Source of the DNA: Cryptomeria japonica | Taxonomy: Eukaryota > Streptophyta > Pinopsida > Cupressales > Cupressaceae | DNA length: 64,000 nucleotides | Direction: 5' to 3' | Assembly (NCBI RefSeq): GCF_030272615.1 | Contig: NC_081412.1 | Location: forward strand, 345,151,870 to 345,215,869 | Shown here: positions 21,616-31,690 of the stretch, piece after piece | Layout of the letters: every line of letters starts with the position of its first letter | Numbering within the stretch: position 1 is the first letter of the stretch | Made by a program: the position numbers and the translations under genes | The notes under the pieces: generated by a model | The model's database searches: none | Told to the model about the DNA's origin: nothing | Seen by the model: the letters and a program-made list of their open reading frames with translations, nothing else

Positions 21616-21882
21616 CTATGTGGTATCAAAGTTAGAGGGTAGTTTAGCACCCTCTTGAGCAAGTCTTAGAAAATGAGCATCTGCATTGTTTCTAAGGATT
21701 TCATCAAAAAGTCTATTGAACTTGGGATTGTGTTTTGCTCTTTCTATATCTTCGGGAGTTGGAGTGCTAGGATCTTCATCATTTGTGCCTCCTCCAATGG
21801 CTTCTTGAAAATATTTGAGGTTTTCTTCCTCCTCATCTTCAATCTCTATTTGTCGCTTTCTCATTGATCTTGTTTGAGCCAT
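21616..21882 (-). pseudogene. Tat Gag N-terminus
   Basis: MAQTRSMRKRQIEIEDEEEE begins at 21882. MAQTRS followed by an acidic stretch is a plausible Gag start: it is the first Met after a long noncoding leader. It is separated from the capsid part by stops at 21451-21615. Confidence 0.6.
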
Positions 21883-24733
21883 GTTTTTTGAAAGTTTTGA
21901 GTTTGGTGAAAGTGATTATGAGTTGGTGATAAAATGTTTGATGGAAGATAAGTGTTTTGTGAAATGTTTAGAAGATGGATCTCTAACATTCAAGGTTGGA
22001 TGTTACCAAAGTTTTTTGTGAATTTCTCTTTGTGTTTTCAACAATTTTGATGTGATAAGGTATAACAAGGTTTGAGATGTGTTACAAACCAAGCTACCTA
22101 GCAATGAGAGGATGCACTCATAAACTAGTTTTAACCTGTGTAGAAATGCCTCTTAGGATGATTGATCCTAGATGTAAAGACACTCTAAAAGTGATTTGTT
22201 GGTTTGATTTAAGCAAATTTTTAAAAGAAATTAGGACAAGACCTTTTTGTGTTTTGAGAGTTGAATGGTTTTGTGATGTGTGAAGGTGAAAGTGGATAGA
22301 ATGTGAACCTCAATAAAAACTTTCTGTGACAAAGGGGGTTTATACTTCTTCCTCTCTCTCAGGAGTTGGTGGTTCCCCTCGAGCTACATTGTAGGTGATA
22401 CAAATTTTTGGAAAGAAAGCAGGGTTGATCTTTCCCCCTTTGTTTTTTGTGATAATTCAAGGCTCTATAGTGAGTAAACGCTCTATTTTTCAAAGTCTCT
22501 TTGTCAAATTCATTGGATTTTCCTTGAAGATACATATGCATATGATGCAAGAAGGCTCTGTGTGAGAGAAAAATTTGTCTATTGATATAGAAAAACTTCC
22601 TTCTTTTGATAAGAGCTTTTGAACTCAATTGTCTCCTTTTCAATGTAGTCTTTTGATGAAGAATCCTTTTTCTCAAAATGTGAGTGATGGTCATACAAAT
22701 TGATATCTTGTTTCACTTGTTGATGTTTGATTTTGTTGTTCAATGTTGATGTAAAATTGTGTTGGATGAATACTTGGTTTTAAATTTGTTTTGAATTTCT
22801 TTGACAAGAAAACAAAGCGAGCACACAAGCACAATAATCTTGCCTCAAAAGGCACAATAGGTGTGGGTCTAAGTCAACCCAATCATGAAATTTATGAACT
22901 TTTCAAATGTTTTGTATGTTTTTCCAAAAGCCTGAAGTCGGCTCAAATTGTTACTGGTCTGACACAAGATGAAGACAATTCAAACACACTTTATCCCTAA
23001 GGTCAATGGCCAGTTGCGATATTTTCAGCCCACATCTTGATATTTCTTCAACTTTGGTACTACATACGCTATGAATCCCCCTGTGGTAGGTAAGGATGTG
23101 ATATACTAAGTCTTGCATGAGCATAATAGATAGATGATCCCTATGATGGGGGAGTCACCACTTTTATCAAGCTACAAGTAGCCTTTCAAAAAGCCCCCCC
23201 TATTTATACTCAAGGAAATATGTATGGTGAGTATCTTGGGATCAAAACCATCTATTCTCTTGCACTGAACTTTTCACAAATATCCTCAATCAATAGAATG
23301 GGTGGGTTTCTATAATAAAAGGTGTCTAGTAATGTTCGATGTTTTTGGACATAAGTTCATTCTACAGTGACTCACTTAAGAGCCTTGTAACTTGTGGTGG
23401 GGCCCATATGTCCTTTTGGCAAGTTACATTGCAGGAACAAATATACCCAAGGCTACAACTTTCGCTCTCACCTGATTTCTATAGCGGCTCGAAGGATTTA
23501 CCGTGCAAGCTCGTTCCCAAGAGTGATGTGTCTCTTGGCAGGCCTCTCTTAAAAATATAAAATTTTGAGTGTTACTAACACTTTTCTCTTGCACCTAGGA
23601 CCACAAGAGCCAAGGGAGAGGATAGTGTGTGTTAGAAGTAGGACCACTCTACATATTTTTGCACAAGTGTGCCAAATATTGAAAACACTTGTTCTTTTTA
23701 ACTGGTTTATTGCAATGTGATTTATATGCTATTTGGAGATGTTGCTCCAACAACCATGGTGTTTTTTTTAAACCCTCAAAGAAATATGTTGTCTAACTAG
23801 GAAAGTCAAAATCATGGTCAACCAAATTGAAGCACGTTTTTGCTTGAAGTAAAATCGTTGTGTGTAAATAAAAATGGACAAATTGTTTGTTCTTTTTTAA
23901 CCTGCAAAATAAAATGTTGATTGTGAATTTTAGCCTTGCAAGAAATAAAATTTGTTTGTTTGTTTTAAGCCCAAAATGAAAATTTGTTCCTAACTTGCAA
24001 TAAAACAAAGTTGTTTGTTTGTTTTTGTGGTTCTTTTTAACTTTGCACAATGAAGTTTTTTTAAGCCCCAAACTAAAAATTTGTGTTGATTTTATAACCC
24101 AAAATGAAAAGTGAAGTTTCTTTTTAGTCCAAAAAGGGAAAGTGAATGCTTTTTAATCCAACTTTAAAACAAAGTTAGAAAGCAAAAGAAAATAAAAATC
24201 CCTAAGTTTTATCTCCTTGAATCCTGCAAAACAAGAAGTTAGCAAAAACCTGCACAAAAAGAGAACAAGTTAGTGAAATGAAACTTTTTGGTGGGCTTCT
24301 ACAAGCCTAAAATTTTGATTTTTCGGCTACATATTATCTTTTTCCAACTCTCTGTTACAATAGCACTACTCTGTGTAAACACAAAAGCACCACTTTAATA
24401 AAAAAGCACTGAAATAATAACAAAGGCACTAAAAGAACACCAAAAGTGCTATAAGAGGGACAAAAGCGCTAAATTAAACTGTCAAACAAAATTAAAATTA
24501 TGTCAAACAAAGAGCACAAAAGTGCTAAACGAGTTGCAATAGCGTTATTTCACAAACAATAACGCTATAACTCAAACAAAGGTGCTAATTTAAAGACAAA
24601 AGCGTCAGAATGCAGACAAAGGCACTAAATCATCAACTGGAGAAGGTGCTAAAGCATGTTCAATAGCGCTAAAGTGCACCTGTGTGTCAATTTCAATAAT
24701 TTTTCAAAAAAGTTAGTAGTTTTATTGTTTGAT
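21883..24733 (-). other. 5' leader of the Tat element
   Basis: About 2.85 kb between the primer site and the Gag start with no convincing coding frame on either strand. T-rich on the + strand at 23760-24160, and it holds a degenerate repeat at 24360-24680. Long leaders are usual for Tat/Ogre elements. Confidence 0.55.
24360..24680. repeat. Degenerate repeat with core ACAAAAGCGCTAAA
   Basis: Roughly 14 loosely spaced copies of (a)caaa(g)gygctaaa, for example caaaagtgctataag, caaaagcgctaaatt, caaaggcactaaatc, caatagcgctaaag. Spacing is about 15-35 bp. It lies just inside the primer binding site, in the element's leader. Confidence 0.6.
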
Positions 24734-24750
24734 TCACATCGGGTTCACCA
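24734..24750 (-). other. Primer binding site of the Tat element
   Basis: The - strand reads TGGTGAACCCGATGTGA two bases inside the LTR end (GGCATCA, TT, TGGTG...). The TGG start complements a tRNA CCA end. I could not tell which tRNA it matches. Confidence 0.6.
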
Positions 24751-24752
24751 AA

Positions 24753-24835
24753 TGATGCCTTGCAAAAAGGATGTTAGGAACATACAAGTCAACACACAAG
24801 TAAAATGTTAGTGTTACTTAGTATCACTAGTGTTA
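24753..24835 (-). repeat. Truncated 5' LTR of the Tat element
   Basis: The + strand start TGATGCCTTGCAAAAAGG and the following 60 bp match 3343-3410 with one 12-bp insertion (cacacaagtaaa). The match then stops and family X sequence resumes by about 24840. So about 1.3 kb of this LTR, its outer U3 part, is missing. The exact right edge is uncertain. Confidence 0.65.
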
Positions 24836-25860
24836 GTCAAAACATGTGTGTCGAGATAAGAGACACTAGTGTTCAGTGCTTTAATATGTTCCAGGATAGG
24901 ATTATCACTCTAGATATTGGCTATGCCAAATTTGTTGCAGAGGTGCAGATTTATGGATAAGAAATAGAGGGATCACTTGACAAACATGCCCATCATCTTG
25001 AATTTTCAGTAGCCCAGTGATTATGAAGTATACCAGTGGGAGACCACACATCTAAAGTATTCAAAGAATTAAGAACATAGAATGTCATCTGGTGAATGAG
25101 AGAGCCACCCAACTGAAAGTATAACCTTTCCAGACCCAGCAGTCATGGGTTATTACTCCTAGTATCTTAATAACGAGCTAGTTTGCATTCTCTGACTACG
25201 TTTAAAATCATATTTCATCTTAATCATGTTTTCTTGTTTAAGCAAAACATTTCTTAATCTCTTTATTATAAGTTGTTATGAAAAGATGCATTGTAACGGT
25301 CTGAAGCTTGTCGCTTCTCCCCATTTTGTATAAAAGGGAGAAACCAAGATCGATAGATAGAGATAGAAGATATACAAAAAATAGGAAAATTTTGTAAAAA
25401 TATTGTATCTCATTATAGTGGCAAATACAATACAAAAATCCAAAGTTTATGGCTCAGTTGTTTGTTGATTATCAAAGATAGAATATTGTGTGATTGTCTC
25501 CAATTTATTTTCTTTCTTACATATTTAAATCAATTATCAAAGATAATTTTGACTTATCAGAGTAGCTCTTACTATTTTTTGTGATTTAGTTTATTGGGTT
25601 TTGTCAAGCAGAATTAAAAATTCATTTGGTTAAATTACAACATTTTGAAGAGAGTAGTTGGATTAACAAGAAGAGTCATACAATATTACATTCTTGCATG
25701 TTTATACAAGGTATAAATGCTATTAATGTTGAATAACTTGAATAATGTCATAAACAAGATTAAGTGACTCTACAACCCTGGATGAGGTACTGATCATTAA
25801 TATACAAAAGAATTTTTGTTTGAAGTTTTAGTTTCAGTTTGTTTTTCAGAGAAATAAGGT
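24836..25860 (+). mobile_element. Family X copy A, right part and tail
   Basis: It resumes the family X frame (TTCCAGGATAGG at about 24890 aligns with TTCCAGGACATG at 29735 in copy B), runs through stops, then through the shared noncoding tail. The tail matches 29990-30725 with a conserved hairpin GAAGCTTGTCGCTTC (25301-25315), a TATA box and the end block 'gactctacaaccctgg' (25767). Relative to copy B about 140 bp of coding sequence is missing at the Tat junction. Confidence 0.65.
25329..25338 (+). promoter_or_regulatory. TATA box in family X tail (copy A)
   Basis: TATAAAAGGG, matched by TATATAAGGG at 30208-30217 in copy B, both 14-15 bp after the conserved GAAGC/GCTTC hairpin. Conservation in both copies suggests the tail is an LTR with its own promoter, though its LTR partner is not in the window. 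Confidence 0.5.
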
Positions 25861-25894
25861 AGAGGTACAAAATGGCAACAGTCTATTGATGCAG

Positions 25895-26232
25895 CTATGG
25901 TGCTACTTGTAGGATAAAAGGTACAAGGATTGTGATTACAAAGTTTTCCATTATTCATTTGTCATTCTAATTTTTGGTTCCCTCAACATCAGGTTGAAAG
26001 ATTGTCACTGGATCTAAGGAGAGTATTAAGGCCATTAGCCTATGATCCTGAAAAGGGTCATACCCATAATTTTTCTAACTAGTTCTACATGGGATAACAT
26101 ACCATTATCAGAGTGTATGGATGCCCACATACTCCTCACTTGTTACCCCTATTTTTGTTAGATAGACTTGCCTTTTTGGAGTTCATGTGGCAAATGCTAT
26201 GGCTTGAAAAAGAAGTGATTGAGAGAAGGATG
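25895..26232 (+). pseudogene. Family X protein, middle part (copy B, before solo LTR)
   Basis: It aligns with 1185-1525 of copy A. 26113-26232 keeps VYGCPHTPHLLPLFL and FMWQMLWLEKEVIERRM in frame; copy A has GCPQTPHLLPMFV and MLWLEKELIAPRRK. The frame is cut by the solo LTR at 26233 after the GGATG target. Confidence 0.6.
26228..26232. repeat. Target duplication of solo LTR, left (ggatg)
   Basis: GGATG directly before TGTTGGTG; the same GGATG follows the LTR end at 27722-27726. Confidence 0.85.
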
Positions 26233-27721
26233 TGTTGGTGCCCAAAACCACAGATTGGAAAACCCAAAGACTTGCCAAATCCTCAAGCAATCCAATCAGC
26301 CTTGGCCAACGAATAGGGATATTCAAAGACTAAATCCCTCTACACTTTAGGCTCCACTAAACCTAGGCGGGTATACCTCACACTCTCAAGCACAAAAGAG
26401 ATTATTTAAAGTGGATTTAAGCGTTTTAGCAAATTACAAACTGGCAAATTGTTGTCTGCAATTATGCTTTATTATGTGTTTTAAATAAATGCCTTTGAAA
26501 AGAAATGAATGTGAATGTATATTGAAAATGAGATTGCTTTCAAGACCTAAAAGACATATGCATAGATCAGTTCATATAGGATTTGGGAAGAATGTTTTTC
26601 TGTCAAGGACCTTGAATGCATACAGATCAAAACCTTGAAAAATCAATAACAGACCAGTGCCTCTATCTAGGGATATATATGACACTTTGTCGAAAAAATA
26701 TCTTATCAAATCAAGAGACAATTTTTCATCAATTATGAAGGTTCAGTATGTGTTACACAAACAATAAGAACTCAATCTTTCACTTAATGCAACAACATGT
26801 GATTCACATCATAGCAAATCTATAAACAAATTTATCAAGAGGACAAAGATAACTCATCAACACAAAAGTGTACACAATATTTGGAAAAAGAGACAATGAA
26901 CCTTGTATATTAATCTTCAGGAAATAATTGCATACATAAGCTGCACTTGTAAATACTTCATTACATATTGCTTGCACAAAATGATACTTCTTCTTCCTAT
27001 AGACTTCTCTAATACAAAATGATATTCAATCCTTACAACATTATGTTGTTCTTATGAATCTCCCCCTCCATATATACATTTTTTAACCACTTATATATGT
27101 GGTTGAATGGGCACCATACCCCTTTTTGAGTGAAAAGTCACCATTTTACATTAAAATTAACAAAACCCTTTGAAATTATTATGCAAACTAGTTAGTCAAT
27201 AACCTTGCTTTAAGCTATCTTTCGGGTTTGTGTTTGGTCGGCTGCCTTAAACTTCAGATAAGAATCTGAATTTTTTTATGGTGGTAGGAAATATCCACTT
27301 CTAAAATGGGTCTTCATCAGATTTGATATTTTCATACATTTTCATTCAAAGTTGACATCTTATTTCATGTAGGTTGAAATAATAGACTTTTCAGCCTTCT
27401 TACGGTCTTTTGTATGGTCTACAACCAAAAACACATTGTATAAATCTAATATTTTTATGGGAGCTTGGAAACTTGATTTTATGAAATGGGTATTTATTAT
27501 ATTTTCATGTTTCATTCATTTTAATTCTCCGTTCATATCATCTTTTCTACAGATCAAAAACACTAGTCTTTCATGCGGTCCATTGAAATTAATTTATTCA
27601 TATCCTCCTTTACTCTAGTTGTTCAAATCATTAATCATCCATTATGTGTCATTTACATGAAGCGACCACCGTTTTTAATAGTAGGGTGATTGAAATTATT
27701 TGTAAATTTGAAACCCCAATA
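26233..27721 (-). repeat. Solo LTR, 1,489 bp
   Basis: TGTTGG at the left and CCAATA at the right form a terminal inverted repeat with one change (CCAACA expected). It is flanked by GGATG on both sides, and copy A of family X gives the empty site. There is no internal region. The segment CCACAGATTGGAAAACCC near 26249 resembles the reverse of the hairpin kept in the copia LTRs, and TATATATGGAGGGGG reads on the - strand near 27060-27075, so the - orientation is likely. It formed by recombination between the two LTRs of a lost element. Confidence 0.75.
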
Positions 27722-27726
27722 GGATG
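27722..27726. repeat. Target duplication of solo LTR, right (ggatg)
   Basis: GGATG after the LTR end CCCCAATA, identical to 26228-26232. Confidence 0.85.
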
Positions 27727-28402
27727 AAAGGGAAATTCTTGCCGCATTGTACTACATGTGCAAATTTTATATCAGGTCAAATATGTTAGAAAAATTGCAG
27801 GGTTTTTTGAAGACCAATTACTCTCTGAAATCTGACAAGGAGAGAGTATGTGATCCTGAATATCATATTTGTTCCTTTGTTAAAAAAAAATTCACATGAG
27901 GTACTAATACAAGAAGATTTGATTAGGAATTGTATATCTTATTAAGACATTGTGCAGAGAAGAAAAAAATGACATGTTTCGATGAAGTTGGAAGAAGAAA
28001 AGAAGAAAAAGAACCCTACCTTCATTAGATGTTTTAATGAAGAATATGATGAATTGAAAAGAAGATTTATGTTTAGACAACTTTGAAAGAATTTATGGGA
28101 AATCAGCAGGTGGTGGATCTCCCACCAAAAAGGCCACAGTTCCAAAGAAACCCGAAGGGGTTATTATCCATGATGTATCTGATGGTGAATCTCTACAAGA
28201 GACTTCTCCTACTTGTCCCCTACCCAAAAACCAAAAAGTTGATAAATCGAATCCCCTTGCACCCTATGAAGAATAGGAAGGAGAAGGAGACACTAATGAG
28301 GCCATCAATGCACTAAGGGCTCTAAAGGGGGATGAAGGAGTGGAACAATCATAGATGGATCCACCTAGATAAGAAGAGGAGACAAACAACTATGAAAATC
28401 AG
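27727..28402 (+). pseudogene. Family X protein, middle acidic part (copy B)
   Basis: It aligns with about 1530-2240 of copy A. Recognisable pieces include the match to GGGSPPK near 28112, a GVIIHDVSD segment (28155; copy A has GVIIHEVSD) and an acidic stretch with ALRALKGDE (28305). Several stops and shifts are present. Confidence 0.55.
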
Positions 28403-29104
28403 ATGGAAGAAGGGGCAAAGCTAGTAAATCATGTTGATGAGAGGGTGGCCATGTCAATGAGGTTTATAAAGGATGATGAATTCATCCATACTCCAGAGTT
28501 CAAAGATTTTTGGATGAAAATAAAAATGGAGTTTGAGGAGAGAAAAAAAATGAACCTCATAGGTGTGGATGAATCCAGACATGAAGAGGTTATCATTCAA
28601 ACCTTCAAAGAGATAAAAATTGATGATATACATGTCACTCCAGCAGAAGAAAGGGAAGTGGTCTTAAGAAGTAATATGATGATTGTCCCAAGATTGACCC
28701 TAAAAAAAATGTTTCTATTAGACCACGTAAGGCAACAAGAGAACCCCATGTTGGTAGTAGAGTTTGAATTTGTAAAGGGGGTAAGTGGTACAGGCCATAA
28801 TTCAAAGACTGAAATACTAGCTACTTGGATGAACTTGAAGAGCACTAGCAAACCAAGGCTAATAGATATGGTAAAAGAAACAAAAGGGACAACAATCCTA
28901 CAAACCATGCAAGATACTTTCCCATTGGAGGGGACCACACTAACTATGCACTCTTCCATGCTCACCAAAGATGCAATAAAACATATGCAACAAATAATAG
29001 TTGATCTTAAAAAGGGACTCATGGAAATGAATGATGAAATAAATAGGTTGTGTATTCAAAATGCTACATTTATGGATAGGAAAAAAGAACAACTTGGTAA
29101 CTAG
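28403..29104 (+). pseudogene. Family X protein, C-terminal part (copy B, longest open piece)
   Basis: 233 residues open without a stop, the best-kept part of the family. It holds VAMSMRFIKDDEFIHTPEFK, MNLIGVDES, a LTLKKMFLLDHVRQQ motif, then a helical, charged end (MQQIIVDLKKGLMEMNDEIN). Copy A matches along this length at about 2230-2894, with many changes that keep residue character. No known enzyme motif. It may be a structural, Gag-like or DNA-binding protein; this is not resolved. Confidence 0.6.
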
Positions 29105-29900
29105 AATAAAGCAGTCATCCTGCATAAGCACACTCACCCAAAGACAATAAATAGTACTGAAGATAACCAGGTATGGGGTGAAGAAAAGAAAAAATATAAA
29201 AATGAAATCAAATAATTAAGAGCAACAAATGAAGAAGCCCTGCAAAGAATGCCACAAGAAATCCTCAACACTTTTGAGCAAATTTTGGCCCATAGGGTAA
29301 AATTCATTATTGACAGATTGGATGAGGTGCACAAAGGATATGAGTCCTTGTTGAAAATGCTAGATATGTTTAAAATAAAAAAACCTAAATTGGAATCCTT
29401 GGCAAAAAGATGACAACCAACATACCACACTTTAGTCACCTTGTCCAAAGTAGCACATAGAGATCCTAATGCTCCCCCAATAATAAGGGAGACTGAAAAG
29501 ATAGTAAGTGCAATCATTAAAGAGCTCAAGTATGTTACCAATGAAGAACAAAAGGCAAGATCCAAGATTGACTCTTTTCATACATTTCAACATTGGACCA
29601 TACCACAAATCACTGATAAAGATAAGCATATGAAGGATTTCAATGATTGGAAAATTGATTTCTGTCAAATGGTACAAAAAATTATCACATATGAAGGAAT
29701 AAAAGGATATGAGTATTCAAAGTTTCAATTTATTCCAGGACATGATCATTACATTGGATGCTGATTATGCAAAGTTTATTACAAAAGTGAGGAAAATGAT
29801 AGACAAAAAATGGAGGGATCACCTTATGAACATGCTTGTCATCCAAACTACAAGTGGCCTAGCGAATATGAGGTGTACTAGTGGGAGACAATATATTTGA
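29105..29900 (+). pseudogene. Family X protein, C-terminal end (copy B)
   Basis: After stops it continues with an EILNTFEQILAHRVK segment, then 29441-29764 (107 residues: SKVAHRDPNAPP, WTIPQITDKDK, FQFIPGHDHY), then RDHLMNMLV near 29815. This is the region that supplies the uninterrupted sequence at the Tat insertion point of copy A (YVTNEEQK at about 29535). Confidence 0.58.
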
Positions 29901-30207
29901 AGGTCATAAGAGATTTGGTACTAAAAAAGTCAGCCGGTGGATGTGGGGCATGCCCAACTAAAAGTAGAACCTTGCCAGACCCAAGGGTCATGGGTTGCTA
30001 CTCACAGTATCCTGATAACGGGCTTGCTCACACTCACTGGCTATTCTCACATTTCATCATGATGACCTATTTAATATTTGTTATAAAATCTTTGTCAAAA
30101 ACTTAGTAATATTCTAATCATGTTTTCTTTTAATTAAGCATTTATGTAATTAGTTATGAAAAGTTTCTATGTAATGGTCTGAAGCTTGTTGCTTCTCCCA
30201 ATTTTGT

Positions 30208-30217
30208 TATATAAGGG
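30208..30217 (+). promoter_or_regulatory. TATA box in family X tail (copy B)
   Basis: TATATAAGGG after the hairpin GAAGCTTGTTGCTTC (30181-30195), matching copy A at 25301-25338. Confidence 0.48.
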
Positions 30218-30725
30218 AGAAACCATGACCAATATAGAAAATATAGAACATAGGAGAAATAAAAAAATACTAAATAAAAAAGTTTGTACTTCTTTACAAT
30301 TGTTGAATATAATAAAAGAATCTAAGTTTCCTGTGCTCAATTTGTTGATTGTGGAAGATAAAATATTGCGTGGTTGTCTCCAATCTATTTATTTCTTATT
30401 TGTTTAACTCAAAATATCAAGTATATTTTTAATTTATCAAAGCAACTTTCTTTGTTTTGTATGTTTTAGTTGATTGGTTTTTGTAAGGTAGAATTAAATT
30501 CCATTTGATTGAATTACAATTGGAAGGGAATAATTGGATTAACAAGAAGAACTAGATAATATTACATTATTCCATGTTTATATAAGTATAAACACATCTG
30601 AATGCCAAGTAATTTGAAATTTAATCAAGAATTGGATGTATGTGACTCTATAGCCCTGAAGGAGGCACTGATCATATTCATATAAAATATTTTTTGCTAG
30701 AAATTTGGTTTTCTTTATTTATTCC

Positions 30726-30976
30726 AGGAAAATAAGTAGGAGTAAAAGTAATAAGGGATTAAGAACACTTTAAAGTATACATGCCATACTAAGTGGACCT
30801 GAAACAAGGTTTTAAATAAGATTATAAATATGCTATATTTAAGGTATATCTGCCGAGGTTTTGCAGAGCCTGAAGAGTAGAAGATATCTTCCTTCAGAAG
30901 ATTCTTGTTCGCTAGCCAAGTTAATTGCACAACCTGAACATAGAACTTGGCACATTCTTAGGGTTTTGAAATCTAT
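30726..30976. other. Unassigned spacer
   Basis: AT-rich sequence between the family X tail and the next LTR. I see no gene or repeat in it. Confidence 0.4.
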
Positions 30977-31677
30977 TGATTTGGGAACCAACACCTGCAT
31001 CCTCCAAAAAATATTATTATTTTAAGTTTTAGTTAAGGTTAGGTAAATAAAAATAAATTCAAGCATCTATGGGTCTCCAAGTACCTAGGAAAGTGTCTAA
31101 GGGGGTTGAAAATATTCAATATTTGTGGCCTATATGTAAAGGCAATTGTAACTTTCATATATACACCTTTTTTTTATCATTTATAATGTTAAATTCATAA
31201 AGATAGCCTTTTAGACATGGAAAAAGGAAGGGAAAGAGTCATGCACTCATATTTATTGAATGGTTATATTAAAATAGGAAAAGACACCTTTCTAGGCACC
31301 CATTTGGGAAAATTGAAGACACCTCTTTGGGTGGAATCCTAGGGAAGTTGAAAGGTCATGTATTGGCTATGTGTTGTATTTGTTGCTCTCTTAGAGGGGG
31401 TGTGAGAATCACAAGAGTCATAAGAGATTTATCAATACAACCTTGGGATAGCTTTGTAAGCATTCGGAGTTGAGTTCTCTTTAGAGATAAAGAGTAGTAG
31501 CTATGAGGTGTAGAAAAATATATTGGACCTCTAGCTTGCATATTTGTAAAGCCAATTTGGCTAATATTTTGTAGAGTTTGGAATATTGTATTTCTTATTC
31601 CATTGGAGTAATACAAATAAAGTTTTTTCTATTTTATTTCTTGTGGTGTTTTTGTAGGGTGGAGAGGGCCTTCATCA
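30977..31677 (+). repeat. Probable LTR of a decayed element
   Basis: The right end is supported: CCTTCATCA at 31669-31677 is followed two bases later by TGGTATCAGAG (31680), a Met-tRNA primer site. The left end is a guess at TGATTTGGG (30977), giving TGAT...ATCA ends. No partner LTR is found in the window. Confidence 0.4.
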
Positions 31678-31679
31678 AG

Positions 31680-31690
31680 TGGTATCAGAG
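31680..31690 (+). other. Primer binding site (Met-tRNA type)
   Basis: TGGTATCAGAG, followed by TGAGAG. It matches the site of the copia elements at 11 bases. Confidence 0.65.

Larger units (their letters stand above)
3343..24835 (-). mobile_element. Tat-lineage Ty3/gypsy LTR retrotransposon
   Basis: An element on the - strand with the order gag, protease, G-patch-like segment, Pro/Thr-rich linker, RT, RNase H, second RNase H, integrase. RNase H before integrase marks Ty3/gypsy, and a second RNase H-like domain after the first marks the Tat/Ogre group. Without the 7.65 kb insert at 7883-15531 it is about 13.8 kb, large as is usual for Tat elements. The left (3') LTR is complete at 3343-4753. 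The right (5') LTR is reduced to a stub at 24753 to about 24835. The element sits inside family X copy A. All coding parts carry frameshifts or stops and key catalytic residues are changed, so it is dead. Confidence 0.88.
25895..30725 (+). mobile_element. Family X retroelement, copy B
   Basis: Second copy of family X, beginning inside the coding region at a point matching about 1185 of copy A and ending in the same noncoding tail. It follows the tail of copy A after about 35 bp in the same direction. It is split by a solo LTR at 26233-27721. Its C-terminal coding half is better preserved than that of copy A. Confidence 0.68.

Noticed and set aside
22359-22694. Basic His/Arg-rich frame of 111 codons in the Tat leader
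   Set aside because: No similarity to a known domain, no conservation evidence, and it lies in a long noncoding leader. It may be chance.
24360-24680. CRISPR-like array
   Set aside because: The repeated motif is short, degenerate and unevenly spaced, and the context is a plant retroelement.
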